NCBI RefSeq assembly: GCF_000518645.1
Contig: NZ_KI912467.1
Coordinates: 209,960-273,959, forward strand
DNA from: Curvibacter gracilis ATCC BAA-807
Lineage (GTDB): Bacteria; Pseudomonadota; Gammaproteobacteria; Burkholderiales; Burkholderiaceae_C
Length of the DNA stretch: 64,000 bases
Direction: 5' to 3'
Numbering within the stretch: the stretch's first letter is position 1; each line of letters begins with the position of its first letter. Positions 7,690 to 16,030 of the stretch are shown here, one piece after another. Below the pieces are notes generated by a model. The model was not told the origin of the DNA and did no database searches. It was given only the letters and a program-made list of their open reading frames with translations. A program made the translations under genes and the position numbers.

Positions 7690-9039
7690 TTGAGCGAGTT
7701 GCGCCTCATTGCCCGCCACGCGGGCACGGTGCTGGCCGGCCAGTTGGCGGTGATGGCCTTCGGCGTCACCGACACCCTGGTGGCGGGTCGCCATTCCCCC
7801 GAAGCCCTGGCCGCGCTGGCGGTGGGCTCGGCCGTGTACATCAGCGTCTATGTGGGCCTGATGGGCGTGCTGCAGGCCCTGCTGCCGGTCTGGGCCGAAT
7901 TGGAAGGCGCCGGGCGCCCGCTGCAGGTGGGGCGTTCGGTGCGCCAGTCGCTGTACCTGTGCGCGGTGGCATCGGTGCTGGGCATCGGCCTGCTGGTCCA
8001 GCCCGAGGCCTTGCTGCGCTGGACCGGGGTGCCCGATGAATTGCGCGCCGATGTGACCCAGTACCTGCAGGTGCTGGCCCTGGCCCTGCCGCCGGCCCTG
8101 CTGTTTCGCGTCTACAGCACGCTGAACCAGGCGCTGCACCTGCCCCGCCTGGTCACCTGGCTGCAGTTGGCGGGGTTGGCGCTGAAGGTGCCGTTGTCGA
8201 TGTGGTGGGCCTGGGGCGGTGCGGGTGTGGCGGCCCAGGGCGCCACCGGCTGCGCCTGGGCCACCCTGGCCGTGAATGGCGCGATGGCCGCCCTGGCCGT
8301 GCTGATGCTGAGCCGGCAGACGGTGTACCACCCTTACCGCCTGTGGCAAAAGCCCGAGCCGCCGGATTGGCAGCAACTGGGGCAGTTTCTGCGCCTGGGC
8401 CTGCCGGCGGGCCTGTCCATCCTGGTTGAAGTGACCTCCTTCACCCTGATGGCGCTGTTCATTGCCCGGCTGGGCACCACCGCAGCGGCCAGCCACCAGA
8501 TTGCGGCCAACCTGACGGCCGTGCTGTACATGGTGCCGCTGTCGATCTCGATCGCCACCAGTGCCCGCGCCAGCTACTGGCTGGGGGCGCGCCAGCCGGC
8601 CCGGGCACGGCAGGCGATCCGAACCGGCTTGCTGCTGGCCATGGGCTTGGCCACGCTGTGCTCAGCCGCGGTGTGGCTGGGTCATGCCGGCCTCCCCCGG
8701 CTCTACACCCAGCAAGCCGAGGTGGCTAACCAAGCCGCGCCCTTGCTGGTGTGGGTGGCGCTGTACCACCTGTTCGACGCGGCCCAGACCCTGTGCGTGT
8801 TTGTGCTGCGCTGCTACCGTGTGACGGTGGTGACCTTGGTGGTGTACAGCACCCTGTTGTGGGGCGCCGGGCTGGGCGGCGGCTATTGGCTGGCCTACCG
8901 CGGCCTGGCCGCTTGGGCGCCCTGGGCCCGGCCCGATGCCTTCTGGGCCGGCAGCACCGTGGCACTGGCCGCGGTGGCGGCCATCTTCATGCCGCTTCTT
9001 TGGCGCGCTGTGCACCGGCCGATGGTGCCGGCCCCATGA
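7690..9039 (+). CDS. MATE family efflux transporter (NorM-like)
   Basis: A 449-residue inner-membrane protein with twelve predicted helices in two homologous halves. The N-terminal IARHAGTVLAGQLAVMAFGVTDTLVAG and the second-half FLRLGLPAGLSILVEV are characteristic of MatE domains. The family exports cationic drugs or metabolites using Na+ or H+ gradients. The start is TTG 7690, two bases after the stop of the ArnT-like gene. The last 53 bp overlap the 3' end of phoR on the other strand, so the two transcripts converge through each other's coding sequence. The substrate cannot be predicted; co-expression with a membrane glycosyltransferase could mean a glycoconjugate or lipid precursor. Confidence 0.88.
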   Translation: MSELRLIARHAGTVLAGQLAVMAFGVTDTLVAGRHSPEALAALAVGSAVYISVYVGLMGVLQALLPVWAELEGAGRPLQVGRSVRQSLYLCAVASVLGIGLLVQPEALLRWTGVPDELRADVTQYLQVLALALPPALLFRVYSTLNQALHLPRLVTWLQLAGLALKVPLSMWWAWGGAGVAAQGATGCAWATLAVNGAMAALAVLMLSRQTVYHPYRLWQKPEPPDWQQLGQFLRLGLPAGLSILVEVTSFTLMALFIARLGTTAAASHQIAANLTAVLYMVPLSISIATSARASYWLGARQPARARQAIRTGLLLAMGLATLCSAAVWLGHAGLPRLYTQQAEVANQAAPLLVWVALYHLFDAAQTLCVFVLRCYRVTVVTLVVYSTLLWGAGLGGGYWLAYRGLAAWAPWARPDAFWAGSTVALAAVAAIFMPLLWRAVHRPMVPAP

Positions 9040-10372
9040 GGGACGGTGCCGCCTGACGCAAGCGGCTGGCCGGGAACACGATGGAGAACCGCGACCCCAC
9101 GCCCAGCGTGCTTTCGATGTTGAGCTGGGCCCCATGGCGCTGCACCACGTGCTTGACGATGGCCAGGCCGAGGCCCGTGCCGCCGGTTTCACGCGAGCGG
9201 CTGCGGTCGACGCGGTAAAAACGCTCGGTGAGGCGCGGAATGTGCTCGGGGGCAATGCCCGGGCCCGAATCCCGCACATCGAATTCGGCACGACCGTCGG
9301 GCAGCGTGTGCCAGCTGACCTGGATGCTCCCGCCGCCTGGCGTGTAGCGCACGGCGTTGCTGACCAGGTTGGACAAGGCACTTTGCAGTTCGTTGTGCGA
9401 GCCGGCCAGGTCGACGCCGCGTGCCGCCTCGATGTCGAAGTGGATCTGGTGGCGGCGCCCGTTGTGGCTGCCGATCACGCCCGACAGGGCCTGGGACTCC
9501 TGCTCACAATGCATGAGCAGCCCCTGCACGCCCACCCATTCGGTCAGGCCCGGGGCGGGGCTGCCCTCCAGGCGTGACAGCGTGAGCAGATCGCTGACCA
9601 CGGTCTGCATGCGGCTGGCCTGCTGGGACATCAGGTTCAGGTAGTGCTGGCGCTCGTGGTCTTCGAGGTTCAGGGTCTGCAGGGTTTCGATGAAGCCCGA
9701 CAGCACCGTCAGCGGGGTGCGGATCTCATGCGACACGTTGGCCACAAAGTCGCGCCGCATGGCATCGGCCTGGTCCAGGGCGGTGATGTCGCGCGAGAGC
9801 AGCAGGCGACGGCCCTCGCCGTAGCCATGCAGGTGCACCGACAGGCGCACCGGGCGCGACAAGGTGCTGCCACGGCCATTCATCACGATGTCGTGGCTGT
9901 AGTCACGCGAAGCGTAGTAGGCCGCGAACACCGGTTCACGCAACAGGTTGCCGATGGACTGCATCAGATCCCGGTCAGGGTCGAAGCCGAAATGCTGGGC
10001 CGCCGTCTGGTTGCACCATTCGATGTGACCCTCGGGGTCGAGCAGCACCACGCCGTTGGGCGAGGCCTGGATGGCCAGCAGGAACTCCTGCAAGCGGGCT
10101 TCGCTGTCTTCGGCCTTCTTGACCAGCTGGCGCAGCATGCGCCGGGCCCGGTCGGCGACCTCACCCCACAGGCCGCCCATGGCCGGGGCATCGGCCAGTT
10201 GGCCCTTGCGCAACCAGCGCCGCACCCGCAGGCCGCGCCACAGGTCGAGCAAGAACCACAGCCAGGTGCCCAGCAACAGCGCCACCAGGGCCCCCAGGGC
10301 GTCGCCCAGCGACCACCCTGCCAGGACTGCCAACAACTGGGCCCCGGCAAAAGTCAAAAACCGGAATGTCAT
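8987..10372 (-). CDS. phoR: Phosphate regulon sensor histidine kinase PhoR
   Basis: A 461-residue sensor kinase. It has two N-terminal membrane helices (about 5-45), a linker, a PAS domain (about 95-200, LLAIQASPNGVVLLDPEGHI), HisKA with the phospho-acceptor His in VANVSHEIRTPLTVLSGF, and HATPase_c with N box (LSNLVSNAVRYTP), G1 (DSGPGIAPEHI) and G2 (GGTGLGLAIVKHVV). It phosphorylates PhoB in low phosphate and is held off by PstSCAB-PhoU. It is the last gene of the pst-pho operon, 26 bp after phoB. Its 3' end overlaps the convergent MATE gene by 53 bp. Confidence 0.97.
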   Translation of the reverse strand: MTFRFLTFAGAQLLAVLAGWSLGDALGALVALLLGTWLWFLLDLWRGLRVRRWLRKGQLADAPAMGGLWGEVADRARRMLRQLVKKAEDSEARLQEFLLAIQASPNGVVLLDPEGHIEWCNQTAAQHFGFDPDRDLMQSIGNLLREPVFAAYYASRDYSHDIVMNGRGSTLSRPVRLSVHLHGYGEGRRLLLSRDITALDQADAMRRDFVANVSHEIRTPLTVLSGFIETLQTLNLEDHERQHYLNLMSQQASRMQTVVSDLLTLSRLEGSPAPGLTEWVGVQGLLMHCEQESQALSGVIGSHNGRRHQIHFDIEAARGVDLAGSHNELQSALSNLVSNAVRYTPGGGSIQVSWHTLPDGRAEFDVRDSGPGIAPEHIPRLTERFYRVDRSRSRETGGTGLGLAIVKHVVQRHGAQLNIESTLGVGSRFSIVFPASRLRQAAPSLMGPAPSAGAQRAKEAA

Positions 10373-10398
10373 GAGAAGGGCCCAGGCCGGTCAGGCCA

Positions 10399-11142
10399 TC
10401 AGGCTGAAGCCGCAGCGGAAGTGGACACGGTCGCAGAGACGGACACCGCCACCTGGGGCTGTCCGGTGAGTCGATAGCCCGCGCCGCGCACGGTCTCGAC
10501 CATGGTGCCGGCGCCGCCCAGGGCCTCGCGCAGGCGTTTGACGTGCACGTCGACCGTGCGCTCTTCGATGAACACGTGGTCGCCCCACACCTTGTCCAGC
10601 AGTTGCGAGCGGCTGTGCACGCGCTCGGAATGCTTCATGAGGTAGTGCAGCAGCTTGAACTCGGTGGGGCCGACCTTGAGCGGCTGGCCCGAGAACGTGA
10701 CCCGGTAGGTGGCCGCGTCGAGCACCAGCTCACCGATGGTGACCGTGTCGGACACCTGTTCCGGGGCCCGACGGCGCAGCACGGCGCGGATGCGCGCCAG
10801 CAGTTCCTGGGTCGAGAAGGGCTTGGTGATGTAGTCATCGGCACCGGCGTCCAGGCCGGCCACCTTGTCAGATTCATCGCCGCGCGCGGTCAGCATCAGG
10901 ATGGGCACGCCCTTGGTGCGGGCATCGGCGCGCCATTTGCGCGCCAGCGCCACACCGCTTTGGCCGGGCAGCATCCAGTCGAGCAGGATCACATCGGGCA
11001 GCACGGCGTCCAGCTCTCGCTGGGCCGAAATGCCGTCTTCGGCCCACACCGGCTGGAAGCCGTTGTGGCGCAGGTTGACCGCGATCAGCTCGGCAATCGC
11101 CGGCTCGTCTTCAACGATCAGGATATGGGGCAGCTTCTTCAT
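10399..11142 (-). CDS. phoB: Phosphate regulon response regulator PhoB
   Basis: A 247-residue OmpR-family regulator. The receiver domain has the acidic pocket EDE at 11-13, phospho-acceptor Asp55 in ILLDWMLPG and the conserved Lys in YITKPFS. The C-terminal winged helix ends with VRGAGYRL at about residue 228. It binds Pho boxes upstream of phosphate-starvation genes; candidate boxes in this window lie upstream of pstS, ppk and ppx. An extra Ser/Ala/Val-rich tail of about 18 residues follows the wing, longer than in E. coli PhoB (229 residues). It lies six bp after phoU and 26 bp before phoR. Confidence 0.97.
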   Translation of the reverse strand: MKKLPHILIVEDEPAIAELIAVNLRHNGFQPVWAEDGISAQRELDAVLPDVILLDWMLPGQSGVALARKWRADARTKGVPILMLTARGDESDKVAGLDAGADDYITKPFSTQELLARIRAVLRRRAPEQVSDTVTIGELVLDAATYRVTFSGQPLKVGPTEFKLLHYLMKHSERVHSRSQLLDKVWGDHVFIEERTVDVHVKRLREALGGAGTMVETVRGAGYRLTGQPQVAVSVSATVSTSAAASA

Positions 11143-11148
11143 GGCAGA

Positions 11149-11850
11149 TCACCGGACGGCGGACTCCACGTCGTCGATGGACGCGTGGCGCACATCCGTG
11201 CCCTTGACGACGTAGATGATGAACTCGGCGATGTTCTTGGCATGGTCACCGATGCGCTCGATGGCCTTGGCCAGGAACAACAGGTCCAGGCTGGGCGAGA
11301 TGGTGCGGGGGTCTTCCATCATGTAGGTGATGAGCTTGCGCACAAAGCCGTCGAACTCGCGGTCGATCAGGTCGTCTTCCTTGAGGATGGCCACCGCGGT
11401 GGAGGTGTCGAGCCGGGCAAAGGCGTCGAGCGCCTTGCGCAGCAGGCCGGCGGCGAGATCGGCCGCCACCCGCAGATCGGTGGACGGCAGCTGGCGGGCC
11501 GAACCGCTTTCGATGATCGACTTGACCATGCGGGCGATCTTGCTGGCCTCGTCGCCCACGCGCTCCAGGTTGGCGGTGGTCTTGGAGATGGCCAGCAGCA
11601 GGCGCAGGTCGCGTGCCGTGGGCTGGCGTCGCGCGATGATGGAGGCCAGATCGCGGTCGATCTCGATCTCCATGGCGTTGACGCGTTGTTCGATGTCGAT
11701 CACCTGGGCCGCAGCCTCGGTGCTGAAGTTCGACAGCGAGTAGATGGCTTGGTGGATCTGGGATTCAACCAGGCCGCCCAGCTCCATGACCCGCGACGAA
11801 ACGCCGTTGAGATCACTGTCGAACTGGGTGGAAAGATGTTTGTCCGGCAT
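11149..11850 (-). CDS. phoU: Phosphate signalling protein PhoU
   Basis: A 233-residue all-helical protein with two PhoU repeats. The metal-binding E/DxxxD-type patterns are visible (for example VGDEASKIARM and RIGDHAKNIAEF, one per repeat). PhoU links the transporter PstSCAB to PhoR and keeps the regulon off when phosphate is sufficient. ATG 11850 lies ten bp after the pstB stop, in the canonical betaproteobacterial order pstB-phoU-phoB-phoR. Length and motifs are ordinary. Confidence 0.97.
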   Translation of the reverse strand: MPDKHLSTQFDSDLNGVSSRVMELGGLVESQIHQAIYSLSNFSTEAAAQVIDIEQRVNAMEIEIDRDLASIIARRQPTARDLRLLLAISKTTANLERVGDEASKIARMVKSIIESGSARQLPSTDLRVAADLAAGLLRKALDAFARLDTSTAVAILKEDDLIDREFDGFVRKLITYMMEDPRTISPSLDLLFLAKAIERIGDHAKNIAEFIIYVVKGTDVRHASIDDVESAVR

Positions 11851-11860
11851 GCTGCCCTCC

Positions 11861-12640
11861 TCAACCGAAACGGCCTGTGATGTAGTCTTCTGTTTCCTTG
11901 CGGGTGGGCTTGAAGAACATCTGTTCTGTCTCGCCGAACTCGACCAGATCGCCCAGGTACATGTAGGCGGTGTAGTCGCTGCAGCGTGCCGCCTGCTGCA
12001 TGTTGTGGGTCACGATGACCACGGTGTAGTCGTCCTTGAGCTCGGCGATCAGCTCTTCGACCTTGGCCGTGGAGATCGGATCCAGCGCCGAGCAGGGCTC
12101 GTCGAGCAGCAGCACCTCGGGCTTGATGGCGATGCCACGGGCGATGCACAGACGTTGCTGCTGACCGCCCGACAGGCCGGAGCCGCTCTGGTTGAGCTTG
12201 TCCTTCACCTCGGTCCAGAGGGCGGCCTTGCGCAGGGCCCATTCGACGCGGTCGTCCATGTCGGTAGCGCTGAGGTTCTCGAACAGCTTCACACCGAAAG
12301 CGATGTTGTCATAGATCGACATCGGAAAGGGTGTGGGCTTCTGAAAAACCATGCCGACCTTGGCCCGGATCAGGGCCACGTCCTGCTTGGAGGTGAGCAG
12401 GTTCTCGCCGTCCAGCACGATCTCGCCTTCGGCACGTTGCTCAGGATAGAGCTCGAACATGCGGTTGAAGGTGCGCAGCAGGGTCGATTTGCCGCAACCC
12501 GAAGGGCCGATGAAGGCGGTGACCTTCTTCTCGGGGATGTTCAGGTTGATGCCTTTGAGGGCATGGAATTTGCCGTAGTAGAAGTTCAGGTTGCGCACCG
12601 CAATCTTGGCTTGCTGGTCGGGCACGGTGAATGTGGTCAT
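11861..12640 (-). CDS. pstB: Phosphate ABC transporter ATP-binding protein PstB
   Basis: A 259-residue ABC ATPase that powers high-affinity phosphate import. It has Walker A (GPSGCGKST), the signature [15 protein letters not shown], Walker B ([13 protein letters not shown]) and the switch His ([12 protein letters not shown]), all intact. It lies 15 bp after pstA and 10 bp before phoU in the pst-pho operon. Confidence 0.98.
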   Translation of the reverse strand: MTTFTVPDQQAKIAVRNLNFYYGKFHALKGINLNIPEKKVTAFIGPSGCGKSTLLRTFNRMFELYPEQRAEGEIVLDGENLLTSKQDVALIRAKVGMVFQKPTPFPMSIYDNIAFGVKLFENLSATDMDDRVEWALRKAALWTEVKDKLNQSGSGLSGGQQQRLCIARGIAIKPEVLLLDEPCSALDPISTAKVEELIAELKDDYTVVIVTHNMQQAARCSDYTAYMYLGDLVEFGETEQMFFKPTRKETEDYITGRFG

Positions 12641-12655
12641 GAAAAATCCTTGCCT

Positions 12656-13543
12656 TTACTTCTGACGGGTCAGCACACGCGCCAGGATGTTGAGCCCCAG
12701 CACGGCCAGCGTGATCAGGAACACACCTGCCCAGGCCAGTTGCTGCCAGTTTTCGTACGGGCTCATCGCAAATTTGAAGATGGTCACCGGCAGGCTGGCC
12801 ATGGGTTTGGACAGGTCCGAGTTCCAGAATTGGTTGTTCAGCGCAGTGAACAGCAAGGGCGCGGTCTCGCCCGAGATGCGGGCCACGGCCAGCAGAACCC
12901 CGGTGATCACCCCCGACTTGGCGGCACGCAGCGTGATCATGATGATCACCTTCCACTTGGGCGTGCCCAGGGCGTAGGCGGCCTCGCGCAGCGCCGAAGG
13001 CACCAGCGTGAGCATGTTCTCGGTGGTGCGGATGACCACCGGGATCACGATCAGTGCCAGGGCCACGATGCCGGCCCAGCCCGAGAAGCTCTTGAAGCGG
13101 GCCACCACGATGGCGTAGACGAACAGCCCGATCACGATGCTGGGCGCGGACAACAGGATGTCGTTGACGAAGCGCGTGGTCGAAGCCAGCCAGCTCTTGG
13201 TGTCGTACTCAGCCAGGTAGACGCCGGCCATGATGCCGATGGGCGTGCCGATGAAGGTGGACAAGGCCACCATGACCAGCGAACCGAAAATGGCGTTGGC
13301 AATGCCGCCCACCTCGTTCGGTGGCGGGGTGGACTGGGTGAACAGCGCCACACTCAGGCCGCCAAAGCCCAGGCGGACGGTTTCCCACAGAATCCAGATC
13401 AGCCAGAACACGCCAAAGGCCATGGCCGCCAGCGACAGGGCCAGGGCGATGGTGTTGACGCGCTTGCGGCTGGCATAGCGCGCCTGGCGCACGGCGGCCA
13501 GCGCCGCGCGCTCGGCCAGGACGGAAGAAGCAGCGGTGTTCAT
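12656..13543 (-). CDS. pstA: Phosphate ABC transporter permease PstA
   Basis: A 295-residue inner-membrane permease with six predicted helices and a BPD_transp_1 domain. The coupling loop is recognisable in [15 protein letters not shown]. It pairs with PstC to form the channel. The start ATG overlaps the pstC stop by four bases (ATGA), which implies translational coupling. Confidence 0.97.
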   Translation of the reverse strand: MNTAASSVLAERAALAAVRQARYASRKRVNTIALALSLAAMAFGVFWLIWILWETVRLGFGGLSVALFTQSTPPPNEVGGIANAIFGSLVMVALSTFIGTPIGIMAGVYLAEYDTKSWLASTTRFVNDILLSAPSIVIGLFVYAIVVARFKSFSGWAGIVALALIVIPVVIRTTENMLTLVPSALREAAYALGTPKWKVIIMITLRAAKSGVITGVLLAVARISGETAPLLFTALNNQFWNSDLSKPMASLPVTIFKFAMSPYENWQQLAWAGVFLITLAVLGLNILARVLTRQK

Positions 13544-14505
13544 GAGCGGGCTCCTTCGTTCTTCTTGAGGCGCATGAGCAGCACTTTGGACAGCGACAGC
13601 ACCACGAAGGTGATGAAGAACAAGACCAGGCCCAGGTAGATCAGCGAGGCCTGGTGCAGGCCTTCACCGGCTTCGGCAAACTCGTTGGCCAGCGCCGAGG
13701 TGATGCTGTTGGCCGCCTCGAACACGCTCAGCGAGTTGAGCTGGTTCATGTTGCCGATCACGAAGGTGACCGCCATGGTCTCACCCAGCGCCCGGCCCAG
13801 CCCCAGCATCACGCCGCCCAGCACACCGGTCTTGGTGTAGGGCAGCACGACCTTCCAGACCACCTCCCAGGTGGTGGAACCCAGGCCGTAGGCCGATTCC
13901 TTGAGCAGCGGCGGGGTCACTTCGAACACGTCGCGCATCACCGAAGCGATGAAGGGGATGATCATGATGGCCAGGATGATGCCGGCCGACAAGATACCGA
14001 TGCCCACCGGGGGGCCGGAGACGAAGGAGCCCAGCACCGGCACGCCCTTCAGCAAGGCCTGCAGGGGTTGCTGGACGAAGCGCGCCAGGATGGGGCCGAA
14101 CACCATCAGGCCCCACATGCCATAGACGATGGAGGGCACGGCCGCCAGCAATTCGATGGCGGTGCCCAGCGGGCGCTTGAGCCAGGCCGGCGAGAGTTCG
14201 GTCAGGAACAGGGCAATGCCGAAGCTGACCGGCACGGCGATGGCCAGTGCGATCAGCGAGGTGGCCAGCGTGCCGTAGATCATCACCAGGCCGCCGAAAT
14301 CGGACTGGACAGGATCCCAGACGCTGCGCACCAGAAAGCTGAGGCCGTATTTTTCAATCGACGGCGAGGCGCCGACAACCAGCGACAGCAGAATGCCGAA
14401 AAGAAGGCCCAGGGTCAGGACGGCGGCACCCTTGGCCAGCCAGCCAAACAGGCGGTCAGCCATGGCGCCCGACAGCATGGGGCGTTGAGAAGGAGGTGTG
14501 GTCAT
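13540..14505 (-). CDS. pstC: Phosphate ABC transporter permease PstC
   Basis: An inner-membrane permease of about 321 residues with six helices. The coupling loop is [18 protein letters not shown] 14505 ([10 protein letters not shown]) gives a length close to E. coli PstC (319). An in-frame GTG at 14565 would add 20 residues and has only a weak ribosome site. The gap to pstS (14506-14612) holds a small GTCTG/CAGAC hairpin at 14585-14597 without a T-run. It could protect the abundant pstS message or lower downstream expression. Confidence 0.95.
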   Translation of the reverse strand: MTTPPSQRPMLSGAMADRLFGWLAKGAAVLTLGLLFGILLSLVVGASPSIEKYGLSFLVRSVWDPVQSDFGGLVMIYGTLATSLIALAIAVPVSFGIALFLTELSPAWLKRPLGTAIELLAAVPSIVYGMWGLMVFGPILARFVQQPLQALLKGVPVLGSFVSGPPVGIGILSAGIILAIMIIPFIASVMRDVFEVTPPLLKESAYGLGSTTWEVVWKVVLPYTKTGVLGGVMLGLGRALGETMAVTFVIGNMNQLNSLSVFEAANSITSALANEFAEAGEGLHQASLIYLGLVLFFITFVVLSLSKVLLMRLKKNEGARS

Positions 14506-14612
14506 AGGTTGTGCACGCCCCACCGAGGTGGGCGGGGCATGGTTGACCGGCAGTGTAGTGGACACAACAAAGTCCCGAAAGCTGGTCTGAAGCAGACGTC
14601 AGAAGCCTGGAA

Positions 14613-15653
14613 TCACTTGAAGGCAACCGGCTTGTCGCCAGCCGCTTCGCGGATCTCACCCCAGGATTTCAGGATCACTTCCTTGACGCTGTCGGGCATG
14701 GGCACGTAGTCCAGGTCGACGGCGGTCTTGTCGCCGCTCTTGTAGGCCCAGTCAAAGAACTTCAGGGCGGTGGTGGCCTGGGCCGGCTTGTCCTGCTTCT
14801 TGTGCATCAGGATGAAGGTGGCGCCGGTGATGGGCCAGGAATCCTTGCCAGGCTGGTTGGTCAGGATCTGGTAGAAGCTCTTGCTCCAGGTGGCGCCGGC
14901 AGCGGCGGCCTTGAAGGTCAGATCGTCCGGGGCCACGTAGGAGCCGGCCGCATTCTGCATTTGCACGTAGTTGAGCTTGTTCTGCTTGACATAGGCGTAC
15001 TCCAGGTAGCCGATGGAGTCAGGCAGGCGACCCAGGAAGGCGGCCACGCCTTCATTGCCCTTGCCGCCGGCGCCGGTGGGCCAGTTCACGGCGGTGCCTT
15101 CACCGACCTTGCTCTTCCACTCGGGGCTGACCTTGCTCAGGTAGTTGGTGAAGATGAAGCTGGTGCCCGAACCATCGGCGCGGCGCACCACGGCGATCGG
15201 CGAGTCCGGCAGGGTCAGACCGGGGTTCAGCGACTTGATGGCAGCGTCATTCCAGTGGGTGATCTTGCCCAGGTAGATGTCAGCCAGCACAGCGCCGGTC
15301 AGCTTCAGTTGGCCCGGGGTCAGGCCCTTGACGTTGATCACCGGCACCACGCCACCGATCACGGTGGGGAACTGCACCAGGCCCTTGGCCTTGAGGTCGT
15401 CATCGCTCAGCGGGGCGTCGGAAGCGCCGAAGTCCACGGTCTTGGCTTCGATCTGGCGGATGCCGGCACCCGAACCCACCGATTGGTAGTTGATCTTGAC
15501 GCCCGTGGCCTTGTTGTAATCAGCGGCCCACTTCGAATAGAGGGGTGCCGGGAAGCTGGCACCGGCCCCGGTGGCTTCCTGTTGGGCCCAGCTGGCGGGG
15601 GAGAGCAAAGCGGCCACAGCGCCGGCAACGGCCATACGAATCGTCCAGGTCAT
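14613..15653 (-). CDS. pstS: Periplasmic phosphate-binding protein PstS
   Basis: A 346-residue secreted binding protein. A Sec signal peptide covers residues 1-23 (cleavage after SWA). It is followed by the PBP_like phosphate site: [11 protein letters not shown], the GSGAG loop ([10 protein letters not shown]), the Asp in DFGASDAPL, and [10 protein letters not shown]. It captures Pi and delivers it to PstCA. It is first in the operon, with a well-formed Pho box and -10 element 36-69 bp upstream of the start. Confidence 0.98.
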   Translation of the reverse strand: MTWTIRMAVAGAVAALLSPASWAQQEATGAGASFPAPLYSKWAADYNKATGVKINYQSVGSGAGIRQIEAKTVDFGASDAPLSDDDLKAKGLVQFPTVIGGVVPVINVKGLTPGQLKLTGAVLADIYLGKITHWNDAAIKSLNPGLTLPDSPIAVVRRADGSGTSFIFTNYLSKVSPEWKSKVGEGTAVNWPTGAGGKGNEGVAAFLGRLPDSIGYLEYAYVKQNKLNYVQMQNAAGSYVAPDDLTFKAAAAGATWSKSFYQILTNQPGKDSWPITGATFILMHKKQDKPAQATTALKFFDWAYKSGDKTAVDLDYVPMPDSVKEVILKSWGEIREAAGDKPVAFK

Positions 15654-15688
15654 ATCAATTCACCTTGGTGGGTTGGGGAGTTGACTGG

Positions 15689-15722
15689 ACTCTAGTGGCC
15701 CTTGATGACAATTGCGTGACAA
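15689..15722 (-). promoter_or_regulatory. Pho box and -10 element of pstS
   Basis: Read on the minus strand, two heptamers TTGTCAC (15722-15716) and TTGTCAT (15711-15705) are separated by 4 bp, an 11-bp period. After exactly 10 bp comes TAGAGT (15694-15689) as -10. This is the geometry of E. coli PhoB-dependent promoters such as phoA. The predicted start is near 15682, giving a leader of about 30 nt. Confidence 0.85.
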
Positions 15723-15772
15723 GCTCTGGAGAGGCGGAAAACGCCCGTTTTTTGTCACAATCATCGAAAAAT

Positions 15773-15806
15773 CCGTCACCCAACTGTCATAAACGGCTTC
15801 TAGACT
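15773..15806 (+). promoter_or_regulatory. Second Pho box and -10 element, firing towards ppx
   Basis: Plus-strand heptamers CCGTCAC (15773-15779) and CTGTCAT (15784-15790) are spaced by 4 bp. TAGACT (15801-15806) follows after 10 bp. A further TTGTCAC at 15752 may be an upstream half-site. It points away from pstS towards a small ORF and ppx. Together with the pstS box it accounts for most of the 377-bp pstS-ppx gap (15654-16030). Confidence 0.7.
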
Positions 15807-15815
15807 GCAAAACGC

Positions 15816-16007
15816 ATGAAAAATACAGGGCAGTCGGTCGGTGCCCTGTCGGTCGCGGCCACAATCGCTGCTGTCGGGCACGGTCTTCACGCAGACTGCC
15901 ATCCGGCCACCAGCGAACTTGCCTCAGCGGATCCCGGAACCCGAACGCCACCTCTTTCACAGCCCAGTACGCAAGCGGCGACCCACTCACCTGCCGCCGC
16001 AGAGTGA
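15816..16007 (+). CDS. Hypothetical small secreted-peptide ORF (tentative)
   Basis: A 63-codon ORF that begins ten bases after the -10 element of the Pho-type promoter, so its message would be leaderless or nearly so. Its first 25 residues (MKNTGQSVGALSVAATIAAV and on to HGLHADC) resemble a short signal peptide, and the rest is Ser/Thr/Pro/Ala-rich. No family is recognised and no ribosome site is visible. It ends 23 bp before ppx. It may be a real phosphate-starvation peptide, a leader ORF controlling ppx, or chance open sequence in a GC-rich untranslated region. Confidence 0.25.
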   Translation: MKNTGQSVGALSVAATIAAVGHGLHADCHPATSELASADPGTRTPPLSQPSTQAATHSPAAAE

Positions 16008-16030
16008 CCGGCCCCAAGCGCTGCCATCAA

